Source of the DNA: Manihot esculenta
Taxonomy: Eukaryota > Streptophyta > Magnoliopsida > Malpighiales > Euphorbiaceae
Length of the DNA: 64,000 bases
Reading direction: 5' to 3'
NCBI RefSeq assembly: GCF_001659605.2
Contig: NC_035161.2
Coordinates: 39,823,956-39,887,955 of the forward strand
Within the stretch, counting starts at the first letter, position 1; the number at the start of each line of letters is the position of its first letter. Positions 25,137 through 37,400 of the stretch are shown in pieces. The position numbers were made by a program, and so were the translations under genes. The notes under the pieces are model-generated. The model did no database searches and was not told the origin of the DNA. It was given only the letters and a program-made list of their open reading frames with translations.

Positions 25137-27341
25137 GTTTCTCCTTCATTCACGAAGCATTCAAGGGTACTGTAAAATATCATGTTGATTCGCAATGAAC
25201 CATTCTCATACTTGATATGTTCATGTACAAGCCAACCCCATAGTTGGTGACCTTTGAAAAAGGAAAATATGGTTACAATGGGTGTAACACAAACAGTATT
25301 TAAACTTATGAGCACATAATAGTAATACATGCACTTTCATCACCAGTCTTCAAAGCATTGTTGTGGTTTCTCTGCACTCAAATGAATGATTCTGTAGAAA
25401 TTAAAATGGTACCACCATATTTAATTCCAAAAACAAACTTATGACTAAATTTGACAACTAGTTTCCAAGATTTGAGACCAAGCACAGGAGTCAACGAAAG
25501 TCACCTAGGCTAGGAAATATTCTTAGAAATATAATGGGCTTTATGCCTCGGACATAGTCTTAAATTATCCGTCAGGAGTCACACGGGAATTTATTTGCTG
25601 GGCCTGGATGCTGCCGGTCACAGCCCGGCCCTTAAAGCCTATAAGAAGAAAAACGAGGTTTAATAAATCATTACAACTACATTACTTAGGATTTACATTA
25701 AATAAAATATAAATTATTCAAATTATTAATTTATGTAATATCAAATTACATAATTGAAAATTATTAACAATGAATAGTTGCTTCTGACTACAAGCAACCA
25801 TAACCAAAGGCCTGTATGGACAGTTGGCATACGAGGCAGCTCCATCGTTTTCCAGGCTTTTGTGATTTTCTGGAATAAATTAATCTTTAAAAAACGCGAA
25901 ATGAAGTGGTCGGTCGGTCTTCGAGGTTAGATGGGCTGGCTAAGTACAGTGGAGAGACATTAAAAATTTTCAAGAATCGTTTAAAAGAATTCACAAAATT
26001 ATAATAAATCCGGTTAAAGTTTTAAATCCAAACCGAATCTTTTCGTGAAAGTCCAAATAATTTTAATTATTTTATTAAATAAAAACTTGAATTTTAAATT
26101 ATAGATATAAATTTTTATTAGTAAAATAATATGTATTAGGTAATAATTTAATGAAGTTAAATGCATGGTTCTAAATTTTAATTTGGCCAAAAGATTTTTA
26201 TGAAAATTCGAGGTACTTGTTTGGACTTTTTTTTCCCCATAAAAAATTCAAACTGTAGTCATCCAAGTACAAAAAGTGTTGTTAAGCCCTCCGAGCACAA
26301 TCCCTCTAATGGTTAGGAATAGTTTTGATACCTCAGCAAATCTTAAATCTCTATAAATTCAAGGGCTATCAGGAACAGAGGTACACAGAGAGGGTGTGGA
26401 CGGAAACCTGCAACAACTTGGATCTCGAAGATTTATGATTCTCATTGATCAATGGACACAGGTATATTACAAATCTATGTCGCTGCTTCATTTTGATTCT
26501 TTTCATTTACAGTTATTATATTCATAGAGTAGATTCATGCCCACAAAGGTTAATAACAACTCAAGGGTGACTGTGGGCATGTCATGTTATGTAGAGAGTC
26601 TTTGAAAGTATCTGCAGCATAAACTCCTAGTCTCAGATCATTTGTTAGGCCCTGGTAGACGATTAAGCTATTGGCTAAAAAATGGTAGATTTTCGCATTC
26701 AATGTATGTCTATGTTTGGTTAATTTTTCCCCAACTGCACAACTTTTTCCCTTCTGTGGCTTCCAATTCCAAATAGCGGTCCCCGGAAAAAAAAAAGTGG
26801 TGTTGTTTATTCTTTAACTTGTCATCCGCATTAGCCACTGCCATTGGGAGAGATAATGCTCGCCTTTGCAGTGTCAGGGTACTATACCTCTCTGCGTTGT
26901 ATCTAGCTTCAAGCTTCCACTACCAGCACCAGCCCTTCACTCTTTCTATCAGCTTGAAAATGTCCGGGGTATTCACAAATAGCCTATTCGTTAATCTCCC
27001 TACAGGAAAGAGGGCTTTAGAAGATAACTATGCAGTAGAGAATCCTTGAAAGAGGGTTTTCGCAGCTTAAAATCGAAAGCATTTGCTGCACAAACTCCTA
27101 GCGTCAGGCCAATTTGCTGGGCCATGGCAGGCGATTAAGCAAATGGGCTACGGCGGTGGATTTTTCGCATTCTTCGTATGTCATGTCTGGTGGCTCGCCA
27201 AGCCCAATAATTATTCTACCGGCCCAACTGCACTACTGACTCTCTCTGTGTCTTCCAAAGTTCCAAGTATCGTTCCCCAGGAACAAAATGTGGGGTGGTT
27301 AGTTTGTTATCTGCATTGGCCTCTGCCCTCTGGGCGAGATA
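25137..27341. other. Intergenic region with a decayed copy of the next gene's start
   Basis: 25137-26580 holds the HAD 3' flank and AT-rich sequence with nothing recognised. 26591-27440 consists of two related tandem segments; the second contains the start of the downstream gene. Confidence 0.5.
26591..26958 (+). pseudogene. Decayed tandem copy of the SRPBCC gene's promoter and first-exon start
   Basis: This stretch aligns with 27035-27440. Shared landmarks in the same order are GTAGAG..CTTGAAAG, AAACTCCTAG, CGATTAAGC, TTTTCGCATTC, AGATAATGC, GCCTTTGCAGTGTCAG and CAGCCCTTCACTCTTTCT. Its equivalent start codon is at 26856 and keeps LAFAVSGY. The frame ends at a TAG (26904-26906) after 16 codons, and no downstream exon follows. 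It is a truncated, non-functional copy of the gene's upstream and first coding bases. Confidence 0.7.
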
Positions 27342-27440
27342 ATGCGCGCCTTTGCAGTGTCAGTGTACTGTTCCTCCTTTCCTTGTGTTTTGCTACAAAC
27401 TTCCACTGCTAGCACCAGCCCTTCACTCTTTCTTTCTAAA
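27035..27440 (+). repeat. Second copy of the ~400-bp tandem duplication, containing the live start
   Basis: The partner of 26591-26958. It includes the promoter-proximal region and about 100 bases of the first exon of the gene at 27342. Similarity stops soon after CTTCACTCTTTCT in both copies. Confidence 0.7.
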
Positions 27441-29535
27441 TTTCCCTTCCTTAGCTCGCAAACTACATCTTCTGCGTCTCTAATATACCTTCTTCCCCAA
27501 TCCAGGCCCATCCCCCACTGTTCCAACACAGATCCTGGTTTGTTGGATGAATATTATGATGACGATGATGATCATGATGACGATGATGATCATGATGACG
27601 ATGATGATCATGATGATGATGAGGGTTACTCGTTTGTAGGTGAAGATGGGATTTTTATTGAGATAAAGAAGCTTGCAAGAAACTCCAGGAGAATTCGGTC
27701 CAAGATTGTCGTAAACGCCAATTTGGATACCATTTGGGACATTTTGACGGATTATGAGAAATTGGCTGATTTTATTCCCGGTCTTGCCGTTAGCAAATTA
27801 ATTGACAAGAAAGACAAATTCGCTCGACTTTACCAGGTTTTCTCTTGTTCCTGCTTAAATAATTTCCCCCAATAACTCTTTTTCTAGATTGATCTGTGAC
27901 CTGAACTGAAAGCATTATCGAATTGTCTTTATATTTTTTACTTCTGAACTTAACTATATTGCATTCCAATTATCAGATTGGACAGCAAAATTTGCCATTT
28001 GGGCTGAAGTTTAATGCTAAAGCTATTTTGGATTGTTTTGAGAAAGATATTGAGACTTTTGCTTCTGGGAAAAGGCGGGATATTGAATTTAAGATGACCG
28101 AAGGTGATTTCCAGTTTTTTGAAGGAAAGTGGTCTATTGAACAGGTGAGAATTGGTTGTATATAGAATGGCACGAAATCTAGTTTTATCTTGTTCAAAAT
28201 TTATGGTTTCTTGGACCTCAACTCAGAATATAAATTTAAAAAGATCACCAATTATTCTAAAAGTGATGGCTTCTGAATTTGCAAGTAGCATTAGCATTGC
28301 AAAATCTTCCTTACTTGCTGGAAAATTGATACCATTATCTTAAATGCTGATTGTGATATCAATTTCCTGTCTCCTTGCTTGCGGTCAGTGTACCTGTACG
28401 GATAGTCTTGTATTTTCTTAATTACCATGAAAGTCCCATGTGACAAGGGAATTAGGAAGGTGGAATATGTATGCATCACAACCCAATGTCTAATGGTCCT
28501 TCTAGGTTTGGGCTTCTTGCCTTCACATGGTGAATCCTTATACATTCCGAGGATTCTTGCCAGTCTGGAAAGTTTTTGACTGCGACACATGTTTTAGATG
28601 AAGAGTAAATAATTTTGGCACCTAGAAGACACATGATTTACATGAACAGGGAACATCATTAAATTACATGAGCAGAATCTTCTTTAGTGTAAAAGGATGT
28701 ATCTAAACTTTGTTCTTTTTCTTAATTATTAGGTATAAGAACTTTAATTTTCTGTTTGCTTCAGCCTTATGGGTGTGTATCCACTATCAATTTTCAACAA
28801 TTCATTGTCTGGTCATTGCTTTGCCCATGTTCTTTCTGGCGTTGCTTGTTTGTATGTGTGTTTTATTCTCCATATATATTCATTTTAACATTTTACCGGC
28901 CTCTGTTGCAACTGGTCAAGCCATGTAATATGGTTCTCATCCTACATAATGTTCAAAGTTCAGTTCTTACTTTATCATTAATGCATTCAAAGGAAATAAT
29001 CTCTTATTAACTGTAATTATATGTAACATGCCTTGCTTTGAAACTCCAGCATGACAAGTGAGAAATGTTTATTCTTTTGGAAATTTGATTAATGAAAGGT
29101 GCATTACCTTAAACATTAAAATAATTCAAGTATTCAGGCTAGTAGTGTGCAGGTGGATGTACTGTTGCTTTCATTACTTCCTCCAAAACCCCAGGTTTTG
29201 CATAACCTAAGGCACATAATCTAAGGCCACCATTGATGACTGATAAACCTATTGACTATCTGTTGGGGCTTGGGGATTATAGATCTTTGACGCTATCCTG
29301 ATGATCATAATTATGATGAGTAATGCAGGTCAATAAACCAAGACCTGAAGACAGTAATTCCTCCCTTGCTCAAGAATTTGAAACAACTCTTTCATATTTA
29401 GTGGATGTAAAGCCTAAGCTGTGGCTTCCTGTTCACCTAGTTGAAGGTAGACTCTGTAAGGAGATACAGACAAACCTATCATGCATCCGAGAAGAAGCAC
29501 AGAAGGTGATTCACAACACTCTGAATACTCAATAG
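27342..29535 (+). CDS. Polyketide cyclase/START-like (SRPBCC) protein
   Basis: Three exons (27342-27836, 27977-28144, 29329-29535) encode 289 residues. The first 50 or so residues are Ser/Thr-rich with few acids, suggesting a plastid transit peptide. An acidic D/H repeat follows (about residues 73-90). The SRPBCC fold starts at about RSKIVVNANLDTIWDILTDY and continues through FIPGLAVSKLID to SYLVDVKPKLWLPVHLVEGR. This matches the plant COQ10/polyketide-cyclase family whose members bind lipids or other hydrophobic ligands; the ligand is unknown. The last intron is 1184 bases, but the join at IEQ-VNKPRPED continues the family pattern without a missing exon. The start region is tandemly duplicated upstream. 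Confidence 0.82.
27558..27611 (+). repeat. 18-bp coding minisatellite, three perfect units
   Basis: GATGACGATGATGATCAT is repeated three times in frame and encodes DDDDDH three times, followed by DDDE. It lies between the putative transit peptide and the SRPBCC domain. Confidence 0.95.
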
Positions 29536-30050
29536 CATCATTTACTTGACCAAATAATTCGTGCAGAGCAACTCTTTCAGGTGTATTTCATTTATGATTT
29601 CATCTTGTAAATTCTGCTAGAATAAAGAATTTAATTTTCCTGTCATTTCTAGTTATAATGGGCTCGTTGTCAATGAGAGAACTGGAAAAGGAAGCAAAAT
29701 CCAAAGGAAATTACATAATTGCCCTTGTTTGATCTGTAGTTCATTTAGTGTGATTCAGGTTTTGTTCTACAGTCCCTTTAATGTCAAAACAATCTGTAAT
29801 CACGGTGTCCCCTTCTCAACTTGATGGAACCTTCCACGATTATCTTCCTGTCATAGAATTCAAGTGAATATCTACTTGGTTAGTTGGTTTTAACACATCT
29901 ACTGATCTACCTAACAACTAACAAGATGCAATTTGATTGAGCCTATTCAAAGTTGGACTTACATTGATGGATTGTGTGTGAATAACACTAGTAGGCGAAC
30001 TGTGTGTGTAAATTTAAGAAGGCTAGAAAAACTAATTTAGGCCAGGAAGT

Positions 30051-30207
30051 GGTCTCACAAACAGAAGAAACTATCAAGAAATCCAATCTATACTTGTCCA
30101 ATGTTGGTCTAACAAATAGACGAAATCATCAAGAAACCTAATCTACACTTGTCCAATGTTGGTCTAACAAATAGACGAAATCGTCAAGAAACGTAATCTA
30201 CACTTGT
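30051..30207 (+). repeat. 55-bp minisatellite, nearly three copies
   Basis: Units begin GGTCTAACAAATAGACGAAA and continue through CAAGAAACCTAATCTACACT. They start at 30051, 30106 and 30161. The second and third are nearly identical; the first has diverged slightly. Confidence 0.9.
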
Positions 30208-30424
30208 GAATTGTCTGTGTCGTGGGTCTAGGTTGTTAAACAAGTTCAAATTTCGAAATTGACAATACAACTCAATACATTGTCTTGGCAATTTTCTTTG
30301 GGACTTAGTTTTGTAATAGGTTTCAATGCTCTTTAAGAAAGCAAATCTAACAGACCGCAAACTGTGGTGACTGAATAAGCAATTATACCTAAATAGTATA
30401 AAGGTCAGATAAACTGGCAAGAAC

Positions 30425-30469
30425 GAAAAGAAAAGAAAAGAAAAGAAAAGAAAAGAAAAGAAAAGAAAA
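30425..30469 (+). repeat. (AAAAG)n microsatellite
   Basis: Nine consecutive AAAAG units lie in intergenic DNA. Length polymorphism is expected. Confidence 0.95.
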
Positions 30470-31494
30470 TACAATAAAAGAAAAAAAAAGTGTCCCTTCG
30501 TTACTGTTTTTTTACAATGCAAGGATTGTATTTATAAAGTCAAAAGGACTCAAGAAACAGAGGAAATTAAAAATATGTATACAGCTCAAATTAAACTAAA
30601 AGAGTAAAATACAACCAAACCAACCTAAAACTAACTCAAAATCTACTCAACCGGCCACAGAACCCAGAACCCAATGCACTGTATGGAGAGAAATTCTGAT
30701 CGCCATCATTACAAGAAGCCAAAACCCCATCAGCATCATCACCGATCAAAATGAAGAATTAGCCAAACAGAAGGCAACAACAATAAAGAGAGGACAAATA
30801 CTCAAGAAGTCCAAATTGAAAGCTCCAGGATGAATAGTCTATACTAAAATAGAACACAAATATGAAGCAGCCCGTACCAAAATTAAATAGCATGAGAAGG
30901 AGACACTATAGAATCTAGTGCCAACATAGGCTAATGAGAGAGTGATTCTTCAGGCATAGCAAGGCGGCCAATATCGAGTTATCAATCCTTGACACAAATC
31001 TCATAGGGAGGTCAACTTTCAGTCAATAGACAATTCGGACTTGTAAAATTATATAAAAAAAAAAAAGCATCGTCAACAAGGAAACCAATCCGTTGGTTAC
31101 TTAGTACACCACGAACTGTAATAATTGGGATTGGCCTGAAAGGGAAGAAGGTGGAAGTTAAAACGATACTAACTGGCCTGGTGGGTCCCGAATTTTGGAA
31201 AAATAATGTTTTTTTCCAAGTGAAATGATTCATGTGCTTGGGGATCAATTACCCTTTTTATTTGTGACCCGCTGCCTTTTCTTTTTTTCATCTTAATTTT
31301 CTTTTTCCGCGATCGAGAGACAGGGGCCTCATGGATTGAGCAAACCCACAAATATAAAGATTTAGACATCATTAGCAATTAATCATGTTTTGTAAGCACA
31401 TAATTGTCAAAATCTAAGAACTTTTGGCAAGTAATAATCAAAAAGTTGATTTCCGGATTTTTTTTTAATGATTTAGCAGGATGTGAAAATCTTA

Positions 31495-31940
31495 AATCCA
31501 ATTAAACTCTTATATTTTTCTCAAAATTAATTTAATTTAATTTAATTTAATTTTTTAATCAATTAAACTTTTTTATTTTTATTCAAATTAAATAAATCAT
31601 GACTTAATAAAATATTATTTTCACTAATAAAATTTATTTTTTGTAATTTTTAAAATTGTTTACTAATTTTTATGTATTTTTTAATTTTATATTAATTAAA
31701 ATACTAAAATTTTAATATTTAAATTATGAACAATAATGTTTATTATTAAAAATAAAATTATATTAGATCGAGTCTTCTTTGATTTTTGAAAAAAATACTG
31801 AGACTTAATTAGTTTAATATTTTAAATTTACCTTATTAAACACTCGAACAAAAGTATGAGAGCTTAATTAGCAAAAAAAAAAATTAAATTATTCTTTGGC
31901 CTTTGAACAAAAGTATATGAATTTAATTGAATTTATTTTT
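31495..31940. mobile_element. Possible AT-rich foldback (MITE-like) relic
   Basis: The left part (near 31497, CCAATTAAACTCTTATATTTT) resembles the reverse complement of right-hand stretches near 31845-31920 (CAAAAGTATGAGAGCTTAAT and a second copy). The ends are imprecise and no target-site duplication was fixed. Confidence 0.3.
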
Positions 31941-33113
31941 TTATTTTATCTATAATATTTTTTTTTATAATTTACGATGTAGATTTAAAGTTTAGTAAAA
32001 TTCAAAATTTAATCTCTATCGTTTTAATAATAAATAATATAATTTCTAAAATTTCATTCTAATAATAGAATAATCATTTTATCAAAATTTATTGTTGGTA
32101 TTTTAAATTTTATTTTTTATAATAATTTAATATTTTTAATTTTAATAATTAATAATAATTTCATCATTATAATTTTAATATTTATAATAATTTAGTTATT
32201 ATAATTTTAATACTTATAATAATTTAATATTTTTAATTTAAAATAATCTATTAATTAACTATAAGATTAATAAAATAAAAATTCAATAGCTAAATATTTA
32301 TTATTAAACAAATATAAATTAAGCCGTGAATTTTGTTAAAAATCAAAAACTACGCTGTAAATTTTTTTTTTTTTATCCCCAAATGGCGACTCATTGTAAT
32401 CAACTTCATTAGTTTTCTTGTGATTATTTAATTCCAGTGTTTTACGATGCCCTGAAAAACAATTTATTTATTTATTTTTTATGGTAGTGAGAGACGTTAA
32501 TTAATTTTTTGATAAAAAAAAATTGAAGTAATTAATTTAGGGTTGAAAAAACAGAGACGAGGAATCACAAAACCTTTTCAGTTTATTGGGCATTATCATT
32601 AAAATCCAGTGGATTTGGTTAAGTCAACTAATATAAAGCGTGGGTGCGGTGCCCATGGACTACTGGAGTTGCCATTCTGTGCTTGTTTTGTTGGAGTTAG
32701 GCATCACTATGACTCCACAATTTTCTAATAAAAACTATATTTTTTAAAAATCATAGAGTCTGAATTCCAATTCCAATTTAATAATTATAAAAAGTGAATT
32801 CTATTATTTATAGAGTGTGTCTGATTTAATTTGTAAAAATTAATTTATTATTAAAAATTTAAAATTAAACAAGAGAAATGTAGTAATTTAGAAGCTGGTG
32901 TGTGCTTTTATTTTCCTTTTTCCAAATGCCGAATTTATTATACAAAACAAATTTTAAGTCTAAAAAATTAAGGATTTTTTTTTTTTTTAAAGAAAAGGAT
33001 TAAAAATTGGGGATTTGAATTATAATATTAGACAACACAAGTACGTTAAGCAACTAACGTATTTATCCTTTTTATTTAAATTGCTGAGATACAGTGAGAA
33101 TTTTTTTTTTTAA

Positions 33114-33261
33114 TATAAAGAGATGAATTAATTAATTAATATTATTAAAATATTGAAATTAATTAATTGTTTCCTATGTTTAAAGCGTATAAAGAGATGA
33201 ATTAATTAATTAATATTATTAAAATATTGAAATTAATTAATTGTTTCCTATGTTTAAAGCG
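33114..33261 (+). repeat. Perfect 74-bp tandem duplication
   Basis: 33114-33187 and 33188-33261 are identical, starting TATAAAGAGATGAATTAATT and ending TTTAAAGCG. Exact identity implies a recent event. Confidence 0.95.
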
Positions 33262-33347
33262 CACTATAAGAGTAAAAATTTTATAAACCATAGGAGGAAA
33301 TTTTATTACTTAATTTTTATGTTAAAGAAAAATAAATAATAAAATAA

Positions 33348-33432
33348 TTGCACTCCCGTCTGATGGTACGTGCATCCGGTTAAACCTGATAGATCTCAGG
33401 TTCGAATCTCCATCCTCATTTCAAAAAAAAAA
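33348..33432 (+). mobile_element. Possible SINE remnant with box B and A-tail
   Basis: GGTTCGAATCT at 33399-33409 matches a pol III box B. It is followed by CCATCCTCATTTC and a run of eleven A residues. Box A upstream is weak. No tRNA fold is evident. Confidence 0.35.
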
Positions 33433-34404
33433 ATAATAATTAAAATTATTAGATAAATTAATTAATAATTTTTTTAAAAAGTTAGAAATATTTTAATATA
33501 TTTTTTAAAATAAACCACTAATTTTCTCATGACATCAACCGGTAATTTTCCCTTTTATTTCCCTTTTCTTTATCATTATTTTTAAAAATTTTTACTGTTA
33601 CACACTAAAAAGTCTATAACAAATACCCATATTTCCTCCCATTGCTGTAGCCCCTGTTTTCCCTCTATTTCTTGCTTCTTCAGTCTTAAAAACTCCCGAA
33701 ATCCTCTTCTGGGCCCTTCCCTTTCTTCTCCTTTCATTTTTGGCTTTAATCTTTGTGGTGTTGTACGGGTTTTTAGCAGTTGTAAGTGTGCGCACAATTC
33801 AATCTTATGGGGTGAAATCAATCTGCGTCGTGTTTTTTTATTTGGAGACTCTGTCAGATTCCACAAGAAAAAAAAAAAGAAAAAGAAAAACAAAAACAAA
33901 AACAGAAATTTAAATGGGTTTTGTGTCGTTGTTCGCATCTGATGTGTTCCATTTACTGTGCCTTTTAGGCTGTCTCTTAGATCTGTTTGCTGCTGTGCTC
34001 GATCCACTGCTTTATTCCTGCTTTAACACTACCACTCAAGGTCAGATCATCACATTTTATGCGGCACAACTATGGATTTAGCTTTGGATAATTTTTTTTT
34101 AATGTTAATTGCTGATAGAATCGGTTTCGTTACCATAGTAGCTAAGCTTGAATTTTTTGGCTGCTTTAAATGTAAAAGTTGTAGTTCGTTTAGTATCGGG
34201 GTTCTGGGTTTTAATACTTGGAGCTTGAGAATTTGATGATGTATGGTTACTTGGAAAGTTATAAGGTGGTTGGAGTTTTTAATGGGTTTTTGAGATTTTT
34301 TTTTTTTTTTTTTTTTTCATTTTGTATATCCTTATGGTGCAAAGTGATAAGCTCCCCGTATCAGAGGTGCTATATCTCTTTTTCCTGAGGTAGATGTTTG
34401 CAAA

Positions 34405-37400
34405 ATGGGTAACGGCACTTCTCGTGTTGTGGGTTGTTTTGTGCCGTTTAATGGCAAAAATGGTGTTGATTTAGAATTTTTAGAGCCGCTGGATGAGGGA
34501 TTAGGCCATTCGTTTTGTTATGTTAGGCCATCTATTTTTGACTCTCCTGCCATTACTCCTTCAAACTCTGAGAGGTTTACAGTTGATTCTAGCACCCTAG
34601 ATTCGGAAACGCTAAGTGGGTCATTTAGACATGACACAATAGATGATCCCCCTGGTTTACATAGGCCGAACAAGACTTTACCTGAAACTACATTTAAAAC
34701 CATATCAGGGGCATCAGTTAGCGCCAATGTTTCAACTGCTAGGACTGGAAACCGGAGTGCATTGTTTGCTAGTGACATGCAAGAGCCTGCTGCATCATTT
34801 GAGAGTACCTCATCATTTGCAGCAATACCTTTGCAGCCAGTACCTCGTGGCTCTGGACCTTTGAATGGATTTATGTCTGGGCCCCTTGAGAGAGGTTTTG
34901 CGTCTGGTCCTTTAGACAGGGGTAGTGGTTTTATATCTGGACCAATTGAGAAGGGGGTAATGTCAGGTCCTCTTGATGCTGCTGACAAATCCAACTTCTC
35001 TGCCCCCCTTGCATGTGGTCGTAGGAAACCTCGCTTTCAGCGGCTAGTGAGAAGGGTGAGTGGACCAATGAAAAATACACTATCCCGGACATTCTCAAAG
35101 CATTCAATTGGGGCAGGTTGGATGCGGAGGTTTTTCTTGCATCGTGTGATCCAATTGGCCTGGCATGTTAGGGAGTCAAAGTTTCAATCTGAAGCTTCAC
35201 AAAATCTTGAAGGAGGATCATCAGAAAGGGAGTATGTGAACAGTCATAACTTACAATGGGCCCATGGGAAGGCTGGTGAGGATAGGGTACATGTTGTGCT
35301 TTCTGAAGAGCAAGGATGGTTGTTTATCGGGATATATGATGGATTTAGTGGTCCAGATGCCCCAGATTTTCTCATGAGCCATCTTTACAGAGCTATAGAT
35401 AAGGAATTAGAAGGGGTACTATGGGATTATGAAGAAAAATCAGTAAATGGTCGTCCAATAGAACCTGAACTTTCTAAGTGCATAAATGCTGAAGCTGAGT
35501 CAGAGTGTGCAAAGCAAAACCAGTCTAATTTGAGCCTAGCAACTTCTTGTGGTTTAGAAGATTCATGTGATCCAGGAGATTTCGGGGATCATTCTTCTAA
35601 TTGCGAAATAGTAGAGGAACACGATGATGTTGGGTGCAATCAACAGCAATCACCTAACTGTAAAAAGCCTAGCATCACAGGCTTTGTTTCTGATTCTATT
35701 CCAACTGCCAATTTGACTGGCCAAGGCAGGAAAAGTATGCGATTGTATGAGCTGCTGCAGATGGAAGCATGCTTTGAGCTAGGTTCTGTTTCTATGTCAC
35801 TGGTTGAAAGTGATAAGAGTAATGCGTGGAGTAGTCAGTCAACTTCAGATCCTTCAGATTCCAGACTGATTTTACAAGAACAGCACAGATCTCTTATGTT
35901 GAACAATCGCAATCGGGATGGTTCTAGTCAACAAGGTGAAGGTCCCTCAACATCAGGAGAGGATGGAGAGAGAGGGTTTGAATCTAGTAATCCAGAAATA
36001 GTAACTGATCTTTCTGTTTCAATGCAACAACAGAATATGAGAAAGCCTACTATTAGTTCAAAGATCAGAAAAATGTATAGGAAGCAGAAGTCCTTGCGTA
36101 AGAAACTCTTTCCTTGGAGTTATGATTGGCATAGAGAGGAAATCTGTGCTGATGAGAGAGTTGCAGAACCTCCCAGACCTATCAGGAGATGTAAATCAGG
36201 AATTGTTGATCATGATGCAGTTTTAAGAGCTATGTCTCTAGCACTTGAACACACTGAAGAGGCATACATGGATATGGTGGAAAAGGCCCTTGATAAAAAT
36301 GCGGAGCTCGCTTTGATGGGATCTTGTGTTCTTGTGATGTTAATGAAAGATCAAGATGTTTATGTTATGAATCTTGGGGATAGCCGAGCAATCTTGGCAC
36401 AGGAGAGGCCTAATGATCGCCATCCAAATCCAAGTTTAGCCAAGGATGACATAAAGCACAGGAACAGATCGAGAGAGTCATTAGTACGCATGGAGCTGGA
36501 CAGAATTTCAGAGGAGTCCCCAATGCATAATCAAAACAGCCAGGTCAATATGTTCAACAAGAATAGAGAGATCTCTATTTGCAGATTGAAGATGAGGGCA
36601 GTTCAACTTTCCACAGATCACAGCGCAAGTATTGAACAGGTGTACTACTTGAAAGTTTCAGTTCATTTATTATCATGACCCTTTCTTGATTGGTTATCTA
36701 TGATTTTGCCTTTTTTCTATCATTCCACTAACAATGACTATAAAAATAAACTTTTCCACTTAAACACAGATATTTTCAGTCCAGTTAGTGAACTGCTTGG
36801 CAATTTCGGTTTATAGGAGAAAACAATGATACTTTCATTGACATTATTTGCTTCATGCTTGTGTTTTAATGTCCATCTTGTATTCGTATGATATGGGATG
36901 TGTTCTTTGAATTTAATATAAGCATGTTTTAATGGATGTCTTTTACGGGTGTGTGTGTGCTTTTATAGTTTCAAGAAAGGCTAACTTCCTTATTCAAGTT
37001 GTGTTACATTGTGTAATTAGTCTACTTAGGTAGAATGTAGCTGAAAATTTTCAGCAGTTGTTGGTTGTGTAATTTTTTTTTTTTTATAAACTGGGTAGCC
37101 TATCACATAATTCCCCATCCATTTGCTTGTTAAGATATATGTATTGATTTTAAATGAAGTACAAATTAATGGCAAGGCCTAATCCATATGTTCAATGCAA
37201 GAAAATGTTTCTGACTAAGATAAAATTCCACTAATTAGTTGTCTGGATTTTAAAGTTATTTGGCTTTAAGTAGAATTATTTGAAGATTTTATGGAACTAA
37301 ATTTGCCTAGATGTAGAGTTTAATGTAGAATTCTAGTTCATGATTGCTTTAACTGGAAATGACATTGTACCCATGTTTGTTTGCTACAGGAAGTGTTTAG

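Larger units (their letters stand above)
29536..34404. other. Repeat-rich intergenic region
   Basis: No gene was recognised. Contents in order: the 3' flank of the SRPBCC gene; a 55-bp minisatellite at 30051-30207; an AAAAG microsatellite at 30425-30469; unassigned sequence 30500-31400; very AT-rich DNA 31490-32500 with inverted pieces; a perfect 74-bp tandem duplication at 33114-33261; a SINE-like remnant at 33348-33432; and from about 33600 the likely promoter and 5' UTR of the PP2C gene, with poly-T at 34300-34318. Confidence 0.5.

Noticed and set aside
26819..27049. 76-codon frame in the duplicated segment
   Set aside because: It begins with a non-ATG codon and uses a different frame from the related exon, so the segment is better explained as a decayed duplicate.
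33582..34007. 141-codon minus-strand frame with a poly-Phe run
   Set aside because: The run comes from an A-rich tract in the PP2C leader region, and no domain is visible.
34518..34994. 158-codon minus-strand frame opposite the PP2C first exon
   Set aside because: It is antisense to well-supported coding sequence.
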